Origin: JACDCA01 sp963810305
Lineage (GTDB): Bacteria > Acidobacteriota > Vicinamibacteria > Vicinamibacterales > 2-12-FULL-66-21
DNA: 64,000 nt
Direction of reading: 5' to 3'
NCBI GenBank assembly: GCA_963810305.1
Contig: CAWEMY010000008.1
Span: 54,353-118,352, forward strand
The notes under the pieces are model-generated. The model was not told the origin of the DNA. It saw only the letters and a program-made list of their open reading frames with translations, and made no database searches. Shown here piece by piece: positions 11,201-18,833 of this stretch; position 1 is the first letter of the stretch; every line of letters starts with the position of its first letter. Both the position numbers and the translations under genes were made by a program.

Positions 11201-11934
11201 GCCGCATCGACGCGATCGCGCAGTCCTGGTCGGTCATCTCCGGCGCCGGCGGAGAGGAACGCGTCAAGAGAGCGATGGCGTCGGTCGAAGAACATCTCGT
11301 GCGGCCTGCCGATCGCCTCGTGCTGCTCCTGACACCACCGTTCGATCGCATGGAGCCGAGCCCCGGCTACATCCAGGGGTATCTGCCCGGCGTGCGGGAG
11401 AACGGCGGTCAATACACCCACGCGGCGCTCTGGAACGTCCTCGCTCTAGCGCGCCTTGGCGAAGGGGATCGCGCCACCGCCATGTTCGGGCTTCTCAATC
11501 CCGTCAATCATGGACGCACACCGGAAGACGTCGCGCGTTATGGCGCGGAGCCTTACGCCCTTGCCGGGGATGTCTACTCCGTGCCGCCGCACGTCGGTCG
11601 CGGCGGATGGACCTGGTACACGGGGTCGGCCGGCTGGATGTATCGCGTCGGTATCGAGGCAATCCTCGGCATCACGTTGCGGGATGGTGCGCTGCATCTC
11701 GATCCATGCATCCCCCGCGAATGGCCAGGGTTCGAGGCGGTGTTTCGCCGCAACCACGCGTCGTTCCGGATCGTCGTCGAAAACCCCGATCGGGTGGCCA
11801 GGGGCGTCGTGCATTTGGCGCTCGACGGCGCGGATCACACGGGGCGTGACATCCCGCTTCTCCAGGACAGCGCGATGCACCTCGTCAAGGTTGTTCTAGG
11901 GCTGTCTACTTCTTCTCCGCGCCCTTCGTCTTGA
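8221..11934 (+). CDS. ndvB: Cyclic beta-1,2-glucan synthase, C-terminal part (GH94 phosphorylase domain)
   Basis: In-phase continuation of the synthase after the break at about 8220; homology starts at once with TWSAAHQPS and EPDEYEVSF. An ATG at 8164 opens this frame upstream, but the residues before 8221 are out-of-frame noise. The domain is a GH94-type phosphorylase, which in Cgs proteins controls glucan chain length by phosphorolysis. Visible motifs are FAEGDVQHWWHEPGG (about 10640-10680) and GDWNDGMNLVG (about 10940), which carries the conserved catalytic Asp of GH94 enzymes. The 3' end overlaps the convergent gene at 11906-12307 by 29 bases. If the frame break is real, the cell would make the transferase without its length-controlling domain. 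Confidence 0.88.
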   Translation, partial: STWSAAHQPSLREPDEYEVSFAPDRAVFRRVDGGIETRTEIVVSPEDDAELRRVSITNHGDKPRRLDLTSYAEVVLAPGDADLSHPAFSNLFVETRSVKERDALIAVRRPRAGNDRRYLVHVLSGRGRGGAPTQYETDRRRFVGRGGTLERPLALARTAPLSNTTGAVLDPIVSLRLTLRLPPGATARVAFTTGYAETEEAALLLIEKYHDRRAVARALALASTHSQIELRHLGLTVDQTMAFQRLGGRLVSGDARLRELETIEENRRGQQDLWKHGISGDLPILVVRLTDALGVPLVADLLKAHEYLRLKGLQFDLVILNEHPTSYLQDLQDELQRLVESGPEQAWVDKPGGVFLRRADLMPREDQLLLRAAARAVMDAADGSLVNQLARPHAPFVPGPTRSGISDPGAYVVSAPPSATLPEARDLEQFNGLGGFGNDGREYVVIAGGAEPGLPPVPWTNVVAMEAFGFACTESGPGYTWSSNSHDNRLTPWRNDPVSDPPGEAMFIRDERSGAFWSTTPLPAGGGQRYVVRHGQGYSTYQHARNELSSDMTVFVPRREPVKIFRLTLKNTAAAKRRVSVTLYVDWVLGENRSRTSLHLVSGIEPTTGALTARNAFRPAFAHRQAFIDLTPGDTRTLSGDRTEFMGRNGSLRRPAALGRAALSDRTGAGYDPCGAIQVQFDLEPSEERTIIGLLGEAEDDEALRSIVMRFRDPSAVDAALSEVQAFWDGLVGTVTVHTPDRAMDLMLNRWLPYQTLACRIWGRSAFYQSSGAFGFRDQLQDTAALVACDPTLLRDQVLRAASRQFAEGDVQHWWHEPGGQGVRTRFSDDRLWLVYAALHYVHTTGDATVFDSSVPFLTGRLLNPEEHEAYERPEVSSESAPLYEHCVRAIDVSLQTGAHGLPLMGTGDWNDGMNLVGAGGKGESVWLAWFLISLLRPFAEVSERRGDSARAGLYRQHADKLVAAAEQSWDGDWYRRAYFDDGTPLGSKENAECRIDAIAQSWSVISGAGGEERVKRAMASVEEHLVRPADRLVLLLTPPFDRMEPSPGYIQGYLPGVRENGGQYTHAALWNVLALARLGEGDRATAMFGLLNPVNHGRTPEDVARYGAEPYALAGDVYSVPPHVGRGGWTWYTGSAGWMYRVGIEAILGITLRDGALHLDPCIPREWPGFEAVFRRNHASFRIVVENPDRVARGVVHLALDGADHTGRDIPLLQDSAMHLVKVVLGLSTSSPRPSS

Positions 11935-12307
11935 GTGCGCACATCTGGGCGATCTCGGAGAGCCGCTTGACGGAACGGACCGAAATCGTCTTCGCGTGCT
12001 CGTCGACGATCCCTGTAACCTCGAGCCGGTAGCCAACGTCAGCCATCAACGACGCGTGATCCTTCACGGCGTACATGTTCTTTGCCTGCTCGCTGACGAA
12101 GACCGGCGCCGCCCCGTCGCCGAGACACTTCTTGACGCAGATCGTCCCGTTTGGCGTGATGTTGCCGCTCTTCACTTTCGCGGCGGCACATCCCTCGTCC
12201 GAAAACCAACCCGTCCACGTGGTCTTGATCTCGGTGCGCCCTGCGGCGGTGCCCAGAACCGACGCTGACAGAACAATCGCGCACACTGTTGCTGATCTTC
12301 GAATCAT
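11906..12307 (-). CDS. Small secreted protein of unknown function, operon partner of the methyltransferase-rhodanese
   Basis: A 133-residue protein with an N-terminal signal peptide (hydrophobic to about residue 20, then an Ala-Ala-Gly cleavage region). The mature part starts with TTWTGWFSDEGCA and contains four cysteines (near 40, 57, 61 and 123), so disulfides or metal binding are possible. Short exported proteins with a TWTGWxSDxxC start are, as far as I recall, common in Acidobacteriota, but their function is unknown to me. A good ribosome site (GAGGGAG) sits just before the ATG. The gap to the upstream gene is only 12 bases if that gene is read through its TGA at 12458-12460, but 150 bases if it is not. 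Confidence 0.75.
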   Translation of the reverse strand: MIRRSATVCAIVLSASVLGTAAGRTEIKTTWTGWFSDEGCAAAKVKSGNITPNGTICVKKCLGDGAAPVFVSEQAKNMYAVKDHASLMADVGYRLEVTGIVDEHAKTISVRSVKRLSEIAQMCALKTKGAEKK

Positions 12308-12319
12308 GACTCCCTCATC

Positions 12320-13369
12320 TCATCGGGGTTCGGTCCCCTTGACGATCGGATCGCCCCGCTTCACCCATTCTTCGTAACCGCCGATCAGTGCATACACGTT
12401 CGTGACGCCGCTCTTCAGCAAGTTGACCGCCACACGGGCGCTCGTCTGCTCGGCCAGTCAACTGCAGTAGGTGACGATGCGTCGCTTCTCTGAGGACAGC
12501 TTCGCTACTGCTTCCGGCTTCGAGAGTTCCTCCGGCGTCATCAGCACTGCACCAGGCAGGTGCCCCCGTCGGTAGCTGTCCGGATCCCGAACATCCAGTA
12601 TCAGCACATCGTCTGCTGCCAGCTTCTTGAAGTCCTCCGGAGATATTCGCAACGCTGGAGACTTCCAGTCGTTGATCTCGGTTGGTCGACCGGTTTGAAC
12701 AGGCGCCGGCGTGAGCACCAGCAACCACTCTTCATCGCCGTGGTCATTACCATGATCGTTCGCCCGCTTCGTGAACGGGTCCTGTGCATGGACTTCCGCA
12801 AAGCCGGCCTCACGTGCGTCCTGCCTGACAAAGTCGATGCCGATCTCGTGATTGCGTGTCTGGTCGTTTCGCGCGCTCGACCGACGTGACCCCGAAATCG
12901 GTTCGACGATGACGAGACGGCCGCCCGGCTTGAGCGCGGCCTTCAGCGCGCTCAGCATCGCCTTGTGCTCGTTCATCTCGTGATACGCGTTCACGATCAG
13001 TGCCGCGTCGAGAATCGCCGGCGGAAGCTTCGGATCGCTCGCCGCGCCGTGCACGACCTCCACGTTCTTCAGGCCTTCGGACGTGACGCGGGTGCCGAGA
13101 CGGCGGATCGCGTCGGCGCCGACGTCCACCGCGTATACGCGGCCGGTGTCACCGACCGCGCGTGACAGCCGCGACGTGAAGTAGCCACCGCCGGCGCCGA
13201 TGTCTCCGACGACGGCGCCGGGCTTGACTCCCATGGCCGCGAAGATCTCGTCGACCTTCTGCCACTTGTCCCTGTTCTGATCGTGCGAGCTGTCCTGCGC
13301 GAGCGCCGGGACGACGGCGATCACAGCCAACAGCGCCGCCATTCGGATATTCCGTAAGCGCATCGTCAT
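12320..13369 (-). CDS. Exported SAM methyltransferase-rhodanese fusion, probable selenoprotein (in-frame TGA, Sec304)
   Basis: Reading from 13369, the protein has a signal peptide (residues 1-24, ending ALAQ) and a class I methyltransferase domain with motif I VVGDIGAGGGYFTSRL (about 54-69). A rhodanese domain follows from about 240 (LILDVRDPDSYRRGHLPGA). Just after the loop cysteine in IVTYCS comes TGA (12458-12460). Translation past it continues the same domain without any shift: LAEQTSARVAVNLLKSG, then VYALIGGYEEW, ending at a TGA at 12320-12322, 349 residues in all. The part after TGA includes the GGYxxW end that every rhodanese fold needs. A SECIS-like hairpin lies at the right distance. 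Some bacterial rhodanese-like domains have CxC here (from memory), so Sec would replace the second Cys. Alternatives are a nonsense mutation or a base-call error. Confidence 0.7.
12425..12446 (-). promoter_or_regulatory. Candidate bacterial SECIS hairpin
   Basis: On the mRNA of the methyltransferase-rhodanese gene, 11 bases after the UGA, the sequence folds as GAC / GAG bulge / CGCC / loop CGUGU / GGCG / GUC. The upper stem is 4 bp and all Watson-Crick. The loop has G at its second position and lies about 22-26 nt after the UGA. Bacterial SECIS elements usually have a short stem with a G among the first loop bases some 16-37 nt from the UGA. GC-rich coding DNA can form such hairpins by chance, so this supports but does not prove Sec insertion. 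Confidence 0.5.
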
Positions 13370-13516
13370 GCCTCCTACCGTAGCCCGTTAGACGGCAGGT
13401 CCGGTCGAGCAGACGTCAGGATTTCGTCAGGAAACCGCAAATTCACAGCTTCCTGACATGACGCTGACGCGTTTCTGACAGCGCTCCAGCTGTGGCCGTT
13501 TTAGAATGGTGGCAGG

Positions 13517-15135
13517 ATGCCCGTCCCCAGGCGCTCACGATCGACGCTGATCGTGGCGCTGCTCATCGCGACGCTCGCCCTCACCGCGACCCTGGCGTAC
13601 GAGGCGCAGCAGGCGGCACGGTCGCATCGTGCCGCGGCGGAGAGCGTCTTGCGCGACTACGCCGCGTTTGCCGCGTGGGAGTTTTCGCGTGTCGGACGAC
13701 AACAACTACTGACCGCGATTCAGCAGGAGCTCACGCGGCTGAAGACCGCGGTCGAACCGTAACGGCCTGCAGGCCGCCGTTGCATCGTCGCCCGGCTGTC
13801 GATCCGGGTGCGGCGGGGCGCACGCGATGCGGACGGTGTTCTCCGCTGCATTACCCGACGCGAGCTTCACCTTTGCGGGAGAGACCGCGCCTCCTGAAGT
13901 CACCGACCTGTTGAACCGGACCGTCGCCATCGCGATGCGCGCGCCAAAGGATTTCACCTGTCCCGCGCTGCAGGTGGTATCGAGCGCCGGCCGGCCGGTG
14001 GTAGTCGTGTGGCGTCCGGTTCACGACCATGGTGACACGCCCATAGGGGTGGTCGGATTCACGACCGACCTGGCGTTCATGACACACATCTTCGAGAACG
14101 TGCTGAAGAAGCATTCACTGCTGCCGCCGTCGCTGACGGGTGCATCGGGGAACCCGAACGGTCTGCTCGCGCTGCGGGTCGCCTCGCCGGACGGCCGGCA
14201 ACTGTTCTCGTCGACGAGCGACTGGTCCGCGTACGCCGCCGATCAGCAGTTTCAAAAGGACCTCGGGGCGCTGAGACTTTCAGTGGCGCTGCGTCCGGAT
14301 GCCGCCGGACGGCTGATCATCGGGGGCCTCCCGCGCGAACGACTTCCGCTCGTCGTCGGGCTGTTGGGTCTGACCGCCGGACTCGTGGTCGTGGCGCTGG
14401 TTCAACTGCGGAGGGAAGCCGAACTGTCGCGACTGCGGTCCGATTTCGTATCCGGCGTGTCGCACGAGTTGCGGACGCCCCTCGCGCAGATTCGCATGTT
14501 CTCCGAAACGCTGCTGCTCGGCCGCGTCAGGTCCGAACATGAAGGACGACGATCGCTCGAGATCATCGCGCGCGAAGCCCAGCGACTGGCGCAACTGGTG
14601 GAGAACGTCCTGCTGTTCTCTCGCGGCAGAGCGCCGGGCGCCTGAGATCTCGCCACAACCGGCGCGGCTCTCACCGATGATCCTCGAGATCGTCGAGAGC
14701 TTCGCCCCATTGGCCGCCGCGCGGCAGGCTCACGTGGTCACACAACTCGACCATGCGGTTGGAGCCAATGTTGACGGCGGCGCGTTGCGACAGATCGTCC
14801 TGAACCTGCTCGACAACGCGGTGAAATACGGCCCGTCCGGCCAGGCCGTGACTGTCGGCCTTCGCCTGGAAAAGGACTGCGCTCGCATCGAGGTCGCCGA
14901 CGAAGGCCCAGGCATCGACGCCGAGGATGTCGAGCGGATCTGGCAGCCGTTCAATCGGCTCGAGAAGTCCGCGGCCGTCACCGGAGGCACCGGCATCGGC
15001 CTCGCCATCGTGCGGCAGCTGGTGGACCTGCACGGCGGTCGCGCCTGGGTCGACCGCACCGCCGCCGGCTCCCGGTTCGTCGTCGAACTTCCCGGCGCCT
15101 GGAGTCAGACCGGCGACGCCGCCGCCGTCGCATGA
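13517..15135 (+). CDS. Sensor histidine kinase (two frame breaks)
   Basis: One gene spread over three frames: 13517-13759, 13761-14627 and 14629-15135. Skipping T13760 and A14628 joins them. The product has a transmembrane helix near residues 9-28, an extracytoplasmic sensor region and a second helix (VVGLLGLTAGLVVVALVQL). A HisKA domain follows with FVSGVSHELRTPL, whose His is phosphorylated, and then a HATPase domain with N box (LNLLDNAVKYG), G1 box (DEGPGID) and G2 box (GGTGIGLAI). It overlaps the following response regulator by 4 bases (ATGA), so the two form a two-component pair. As written, none of the three pieces would make a working kinase. Indel error is likely because every domain is intact on either side of the breaks. 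Confidence 0.82.
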
Positions 15136-15917
15136 CCCGTGTCCTCATCGTCGAGGACAATCACGACCTGGCGTTCGGTCTGCGCAACAACCTGGAGATC
15201 GAGGGATATGCCGTGGACGTCGCCGCCGACGGTGCGTCCGGTCTCGCGTGCGCGCGCACCACGCGTCCCGATCTCGTCGTCCTCGACCTGATGCTGCCGG
15301 GGATAGACGGGTACCGCGTGCTGCGGCAACTGCGTGACGATGGTCTGTCGATGCCCGTGCTGATCCTGACGGCGAAAGGTGAAGAAGCGGACAAGGTCCT
15401 GGGCTTCCGCCTCGGTGCGGATGATTACGTCACCAAGCCGTTCGGCGTCCTCGAGCTGCTCGCCAGAGTGCAGGCATTGCTCAGGCGCAGCCGCCCAGCC
15501 GTCCAGCCGACCGTCCCCGTAATCGAGCGATTCGGAGACGTCGAAGTGGATGGCTCGACGCGAACCGTGAGGCGCGCCAGACACGTCGTGCCCCTGACGC
15601 CGATGGAGTTCGACCTGCTGGTTGCGCTGCTCCGCCGCCGCGGCGCCGTCGCGTCGCGGGTCGAGCTGCTATCCGAGGTCTGGGGTCATTCTTCCGCTGT
15701 GCTGACCCGCACGGTGGACACGCATATCGGGGAATTGCGGCGGAAGCTCGAAACCGACCCGTCCGCGCCAACACACATTCTCACCGTTCGAAAGACGGGA
15801 TACCGGCTGCAACGACGTAGGATGCGGGATGCGCGGTGCGCGGTGCGCGATGTCCGCCTTCGCGCGAAGCGCTTCGGCGGATCTCGCCGTAGCCTTGGCA
15901 GAGGCGGAGGAGATTAG
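15132..15917 (+). CDS. OmpR/PhoB-family response regulator
   Basis: The receiver domain (1-120) has the acidic pair in LIVEDN, the phosphoacceptor Asp in LVVLDLMLPG and the conserved Lys in VTKPF. The winged-helix DNA-binding domain (about 135-225) ends with VRKTGYRL, the usual terminus of the family. It is coupled to the histidine kinase by a 4-base overlap. About 30 extra residues follow GYRL and are Arg/Gly-rich; they are encoded by a GC-rich repeat (15824-15910), so the natural stop may have been displaced by repeat DNA. The end overlaps the convergent DUF3052 gene by 4 bases. Confidence 0.9.
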   Translation: MTRVLIVEDNHDLAFGLRNNLEIEGYAVDVAADGASGLACARTTRPDLVVLDLMLPGIDGYRVLRQLRDDGLSMPVLILTAKGEEADKVLGFRLGADDYVTKPFGVLELLARVQALLRRSRPAVQPTVPVIERFGDVEVDGSTRTVRRARHVVPLTPMEFDLLVALLRRRGAVASRVELLSEVWGHSSAVLTRTVDTHIGELRRKLETDPSAPTHILTVRKTGYRLQRRRMRDARCAVRDVRLRAKRFGGSRRSLGRGGGD

Positions 15918-16318
15918 CTCCTGCGCCACGAGAACAGCAGACCGGACCACGTAGCGTCGATCGCACAGACCTTTCGATCGACGAGGCCGTGTGGGAGGAT
16001 CACTTCGCGGAGCACGTCCTCGGTGACATCGGTCTTTACCCCGGAGGCCTTTTTCGGCCAGGCGATCCAGAGGCTGCCCTCCCCTTTCGCGGGCGCCACG
16101 CGGCGCAGATCTCCCTCCAGCTGCTTGCGTGAGGTGATGAACCAGATGGTCAGGTCTCTCGGCGCGGCGAGCCCGCGCTGCAGCTTCGCTCCCGGCGGCA
16201 GTGTGCCGAGTGTCTTCGCGAAATCCGCCGGTGCACCGACGGTGGCGACACGTGTGCCCTCTTTGATCTCGAGCTTTTTCGGTAAGGGAGTTCCTGAGTA
16301 GCCAGCTGTCATGATCAC
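15914..16318 (-). CDS. DUF3052 family protein
   Basis: A 134-residue protein that matches the DUF3052 pattern as I know it. It starts with AGYSGTPLPKKL, contains LWIAWPKKASGV, and ends with the motif-rich stretch GLVDRKVCAIDATWSGL. The family has no established function. Two starts are possible (16318 and 16312); the second, MTAGYSG, fits family N-termini better. No signal peptide or membrane segment is seen. It lies convergent to the response regulator with a 4-base overlap. Confidence 0.85.
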   Translation of the reverse strand: MIMTAGYSGTPLPKKLEIKEGTRVATVGAPADFAKTLGTLPPGAKLQRGLAAPRDLTIWFITSRKQLEGDLRRVAPAKGEGSLWIAWPKKASGVKTDVTEDVLREVILPHGLVDRKVCAIDATWSGLLFSWRRS

Positions 16319-16572
16319 AGGAGATTAGGAGATCAGGAGGAAGACTACAGGAGGCAAGGAGATCAGGACGGTCGGGAACAGGCGGTCGCTCCGCGCTTCG
16401 CCGGCGCCGGATGTCGCGACCGGCCGCCATCCGCAAGCGACCAGAATCAGATGTCGCTTGCGGATGGCAGCCGGTCGCGACATCTGCGCCGGCCAAGGGC
16501 CGGCGCGACCGCCGGATCTCCTCGTCTCCTGAACTCTGTACTCCTGATCTCCTGATCTCCTGTGATCCCCCC
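16319..16572. repeat. Large inverted repeat flanked by AGGAGATCAGG tracts
   Basis: Between the DUF3052 start and the prolyl oligopeptidase stop lies a long palindrome: left arm 16400-16441, right arm 16453-16493, about 41 bp each with one mismatch and one bulge, and an 11-base loop. It is flanked by purine-rich AGGAGATCAGG-type repeats on the left (16319-16370) and their reverse complement on the right (16515-16563), making a nested inverted repeat. It could end transcription of the peptidase gene, but it has no T-run. The flanking tract recurs near 24.4 kb and 59.7 kb. Confidence 0.8.
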
Positions 16573-18720
16573 TCAGTTGGTGCCCACGCGCGGCGTCAGC
16601 CCCATGTTGTGCATGATGAACGTGTAGATATCGGCGGTGGTCTCGAGCTGCTTGGTGAGATTGCTCGCGCCGTGGCCCGACTTCGTGTCGATGCGGATCA
16701 GGATCGGCTTGTCGGTCTTCGCCAGCTCCTGGATGGTTGCGGCGTATTTGAATGAATGCGCCGGGACGACCCGGTCGTCGTGGTCGGCGGTGGTGATCAG
16801 TGTCGCGGGATACTTGCCGTCCTTGCGGATGTTGTGCAGCGGTGAGTACGCGTGCAGCGCCTTGAACTGCTCGGCGTCGTCGCTGGAGCCGTAGTCGGCG
16901 ATCCAGTTCCAGCCAATCGTGAACTTGTGGAAGCGCAGCATGTCCATGACCCCGACCTGCGGGATCGCGACGCCGAACAGCTCCGGACGCTGATTCAGGA
17001 CGGCGCCGACGAGCAGACCACCGTTCGATCCTCCCTGAATTGCGAGCTTCGGCGTCGAGGTGTATTTGCTGGCGATCAGCCATTCGGCCGCCGCAATGAA
17101 GTCGTCGAAGACGTTCTGCTTCTTCAGCTTGGTGCCCGCCTGATGCCAGGTCTCGCCGTACTCACCACCCCCGCGGAGGTTGGCATTGGCGTAGACGAAA
17201 CCCTGCTCGAGCAGCGCGAGCCGCGCCGCGCTGAAGGTCGGTGACTGCACGACGTTGAAGCCGCCGTAGGCGTAGAGCAGCGTCGGGTTGTTGCCATCGA
17301 GCTTCAGGCCCTTCTTGTGCACGAGGAACATCGGTATTTTGGTGCCGTCCTTGCTCGTGTAGAAGACCTGCTTCGTCTCGAACTGCGTCGGATCGTAACC
17401 GGGCACTTTTGGTTGACGGAAGATCGAGCTCTTCCTGGTCGAGATGTCGTACCGGTAGATCGTCGGCGGGGTGTTCAGTGAATTGAAACTGTAGAAGACG
17501 AACGTGTCGTCACGGTTGCCGCCGAAGCCACTGGCCACGCCCGGCCCGGGCAGGGCCACTTCGTTTTCCAGCGTGCCGTCCAGGCTGTAGACGTAGGCCT
17601 TGGTGGTGACGTCCTTCAGATAGGTTGCGAAGAGCTTCCCGCCGGCGGTGTTCACGCCCTGCAACGGTTCCGGTTTCTCGGGGAGGACGGTCTTCCAGTT
17701 CTTCTCGTCAGGCTGTTTCGGATCGACCAGGACGACCCGCTCGTTCGGCGCGTTCTTGTTGGTGACGATGAGCAGTTTGTCGTCGACGTTGTCGATGACG
17801 CCAAAGGTGTCGTCATTGATCTCGGCGAAGACTGGCGTGAACTCCTTCTGACTCGCGGACAGATCACGGATGAACACGGCGTTGCCGTTCTTCCCCTTGC
17901 CGCGCTCCGAGATCGTCAGAATCGCGAACCGTTCGTCCTCGGTGGTTCTGATCATGTGGAATCGCTGCGCGTTGCCCTTGTCCTCGTACACCAGGGTGTC
18001 GTCAGCCTGTGCGGTTCCGACCTTGTGGAAGTACACCTGGTGGTTCTCGTTGATCGACGCCTTCTCCTTGCCCTGCTCGGGCGCCGGATAACGGCTGTAA
18101 TAGAAGCCGTCGCCGTGCCAGGCGACCCCCGAGACCTTCACCCACTCGACCGAGTCCGGCAGCGTCTTCCGCGTGACCAGGTCCATCACCTTGTATTCCT
18201 GCCAGTCCGACCCGCTCTTGGAAATCCCGTAGACGGCATATTTCGCGTTCTTCGACGGCGCGAATGCACCGAGACGCGTCGTGCCGTCCTTCGACCACGT
18301 GTTGGCGTCGATCAGCACCTTGGGGCTGCCGCGCATGCCTTCCTGGTAATACAGGACGCTCTGGTTCTGCAGCCCCTCGTTCTTGCTGAAGAACACATAG
18401 GTGCCCTTCCTGAACGGCGCGGAGAACTTCTCGTAGTTGTTCAGCGCGATGACCCGCTCGGTCAGCGACTTTCTGTACGGAATCTTCTCGAGGTAGCCGA
18501 ACGTCAGCTTGTTTTGCGCCTCCACCCACGCCGCGGTCTCGGGCGAATTGTCGTCCTCGAGCCAGCGATACGGATCCGGCACGGCGACGCTGTGGTAGGT
18601 GTCGACATGGTCGACCTTCCGGGCCTTCGGATACTCGAACGACTGCTGGGCAACGAGTACGGCAGAGGCGATCAGGAATAAACCAGATGTGGCGATGGAC
18701 TTCTTCAGGGAGCGGAACAT
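16573..18720 (-). CDS. Prolyl oligopeptidase (S9A), exported
   Basis: A 715-residue serine peptidase that cleaves short peptides after proline. A signal peptide is visible (residues 1-24, ending VLVAQ). The first two-thirds is a beta-propeller preceded by the typical DPYRWLED segment (about 50). The catalytic domain shows QGGSNGGLL with nucleophile Ser at about 565, the Asp in ADHDDRVVP and the His in SGHGASN near the end. The length matches the family. It is a single-gene unit on the minus strand, with 113 bases to the divergent gene at 18834. The export signal implies periplasmic peptide turnover. Confidence 0.93.
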   Translation of the reverse strand: MFRSLKKSIATSGLFLIASAVLVAQQSFEYPKARKVDHVDTYHSVAVPDPYRWLEDDNSPETAAWVEAQNKLTFGYLEKIPYRKSLTERVIALNNYEKFSAPFRKGTYVFFSKNEGLQNQSVLYYQEGMRGSPKVLIDANTWSKDGTTRLGAFAPSKNAKYAVYGISKSGSDWQEYKVMDLVTRKTLPDSVEWVKVSGVAWHGDGFYYSRYPAPEQGKEKASINENHQVYFHKVGTAQADDTLVYEDKGNAQRFHMIRTTEDERFAILTISERGKGKNGNAVFIRDLSASQKEFTPVFAEINDDTFGVIDNVDDKLLIVTNKNAPNERVVLVDPKQPDEKNWKTVLPEKPEPLQGVNTAGGKLFATYLKDVTTKAYVYSLDGTLENEVALPGPGVASGFGGNRDDTFVFYSFNSLNTPPTIYRYDISTRKSSIFRQPKVPGYDPTQFETKQVFYTSKDGTKIPMFLVHKKGLKLDGNNPTLLYAYGGFNVVQSPTFSAARLALLEQGFVYANANLRGGGEYGETWHQAGTKLKKQNVFDDFIAAAEWLIASKYTSTPKLAIQGGSNGGLLVGAVLNQRPELFGVAIPQVGVMDMLRFHKFTIGWNWIADYGSSDDAEQFKALHAYSPLHNIRKDGKYPATLITTADHDDRVVPAHSFKYAATIQELAKTDKPILIRIDTKSGHGASNLTKQLETTADIYTFIMHNMGLTPRVGTN

Positions 18721-18833
18721 ACAACTTTCTCCTGGAAAACGGGAACCCCAATTATACCGGTCGCCAAACCGCCGGCCACACGCCCCGTCACATTCATGTG
18801 GCGCTCACTGCCGCGCTTGAATAAGCCTGACGC

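Noticed and set aside
13757..13762. Programmed +1 frameshift at CCG-TAA in the histidine kinase
   Set aside because: A stop directly at the slip site is suggestive, but the same gene has a second break with no stop nearby and other unrelated genes are broken too; indel error explains all.
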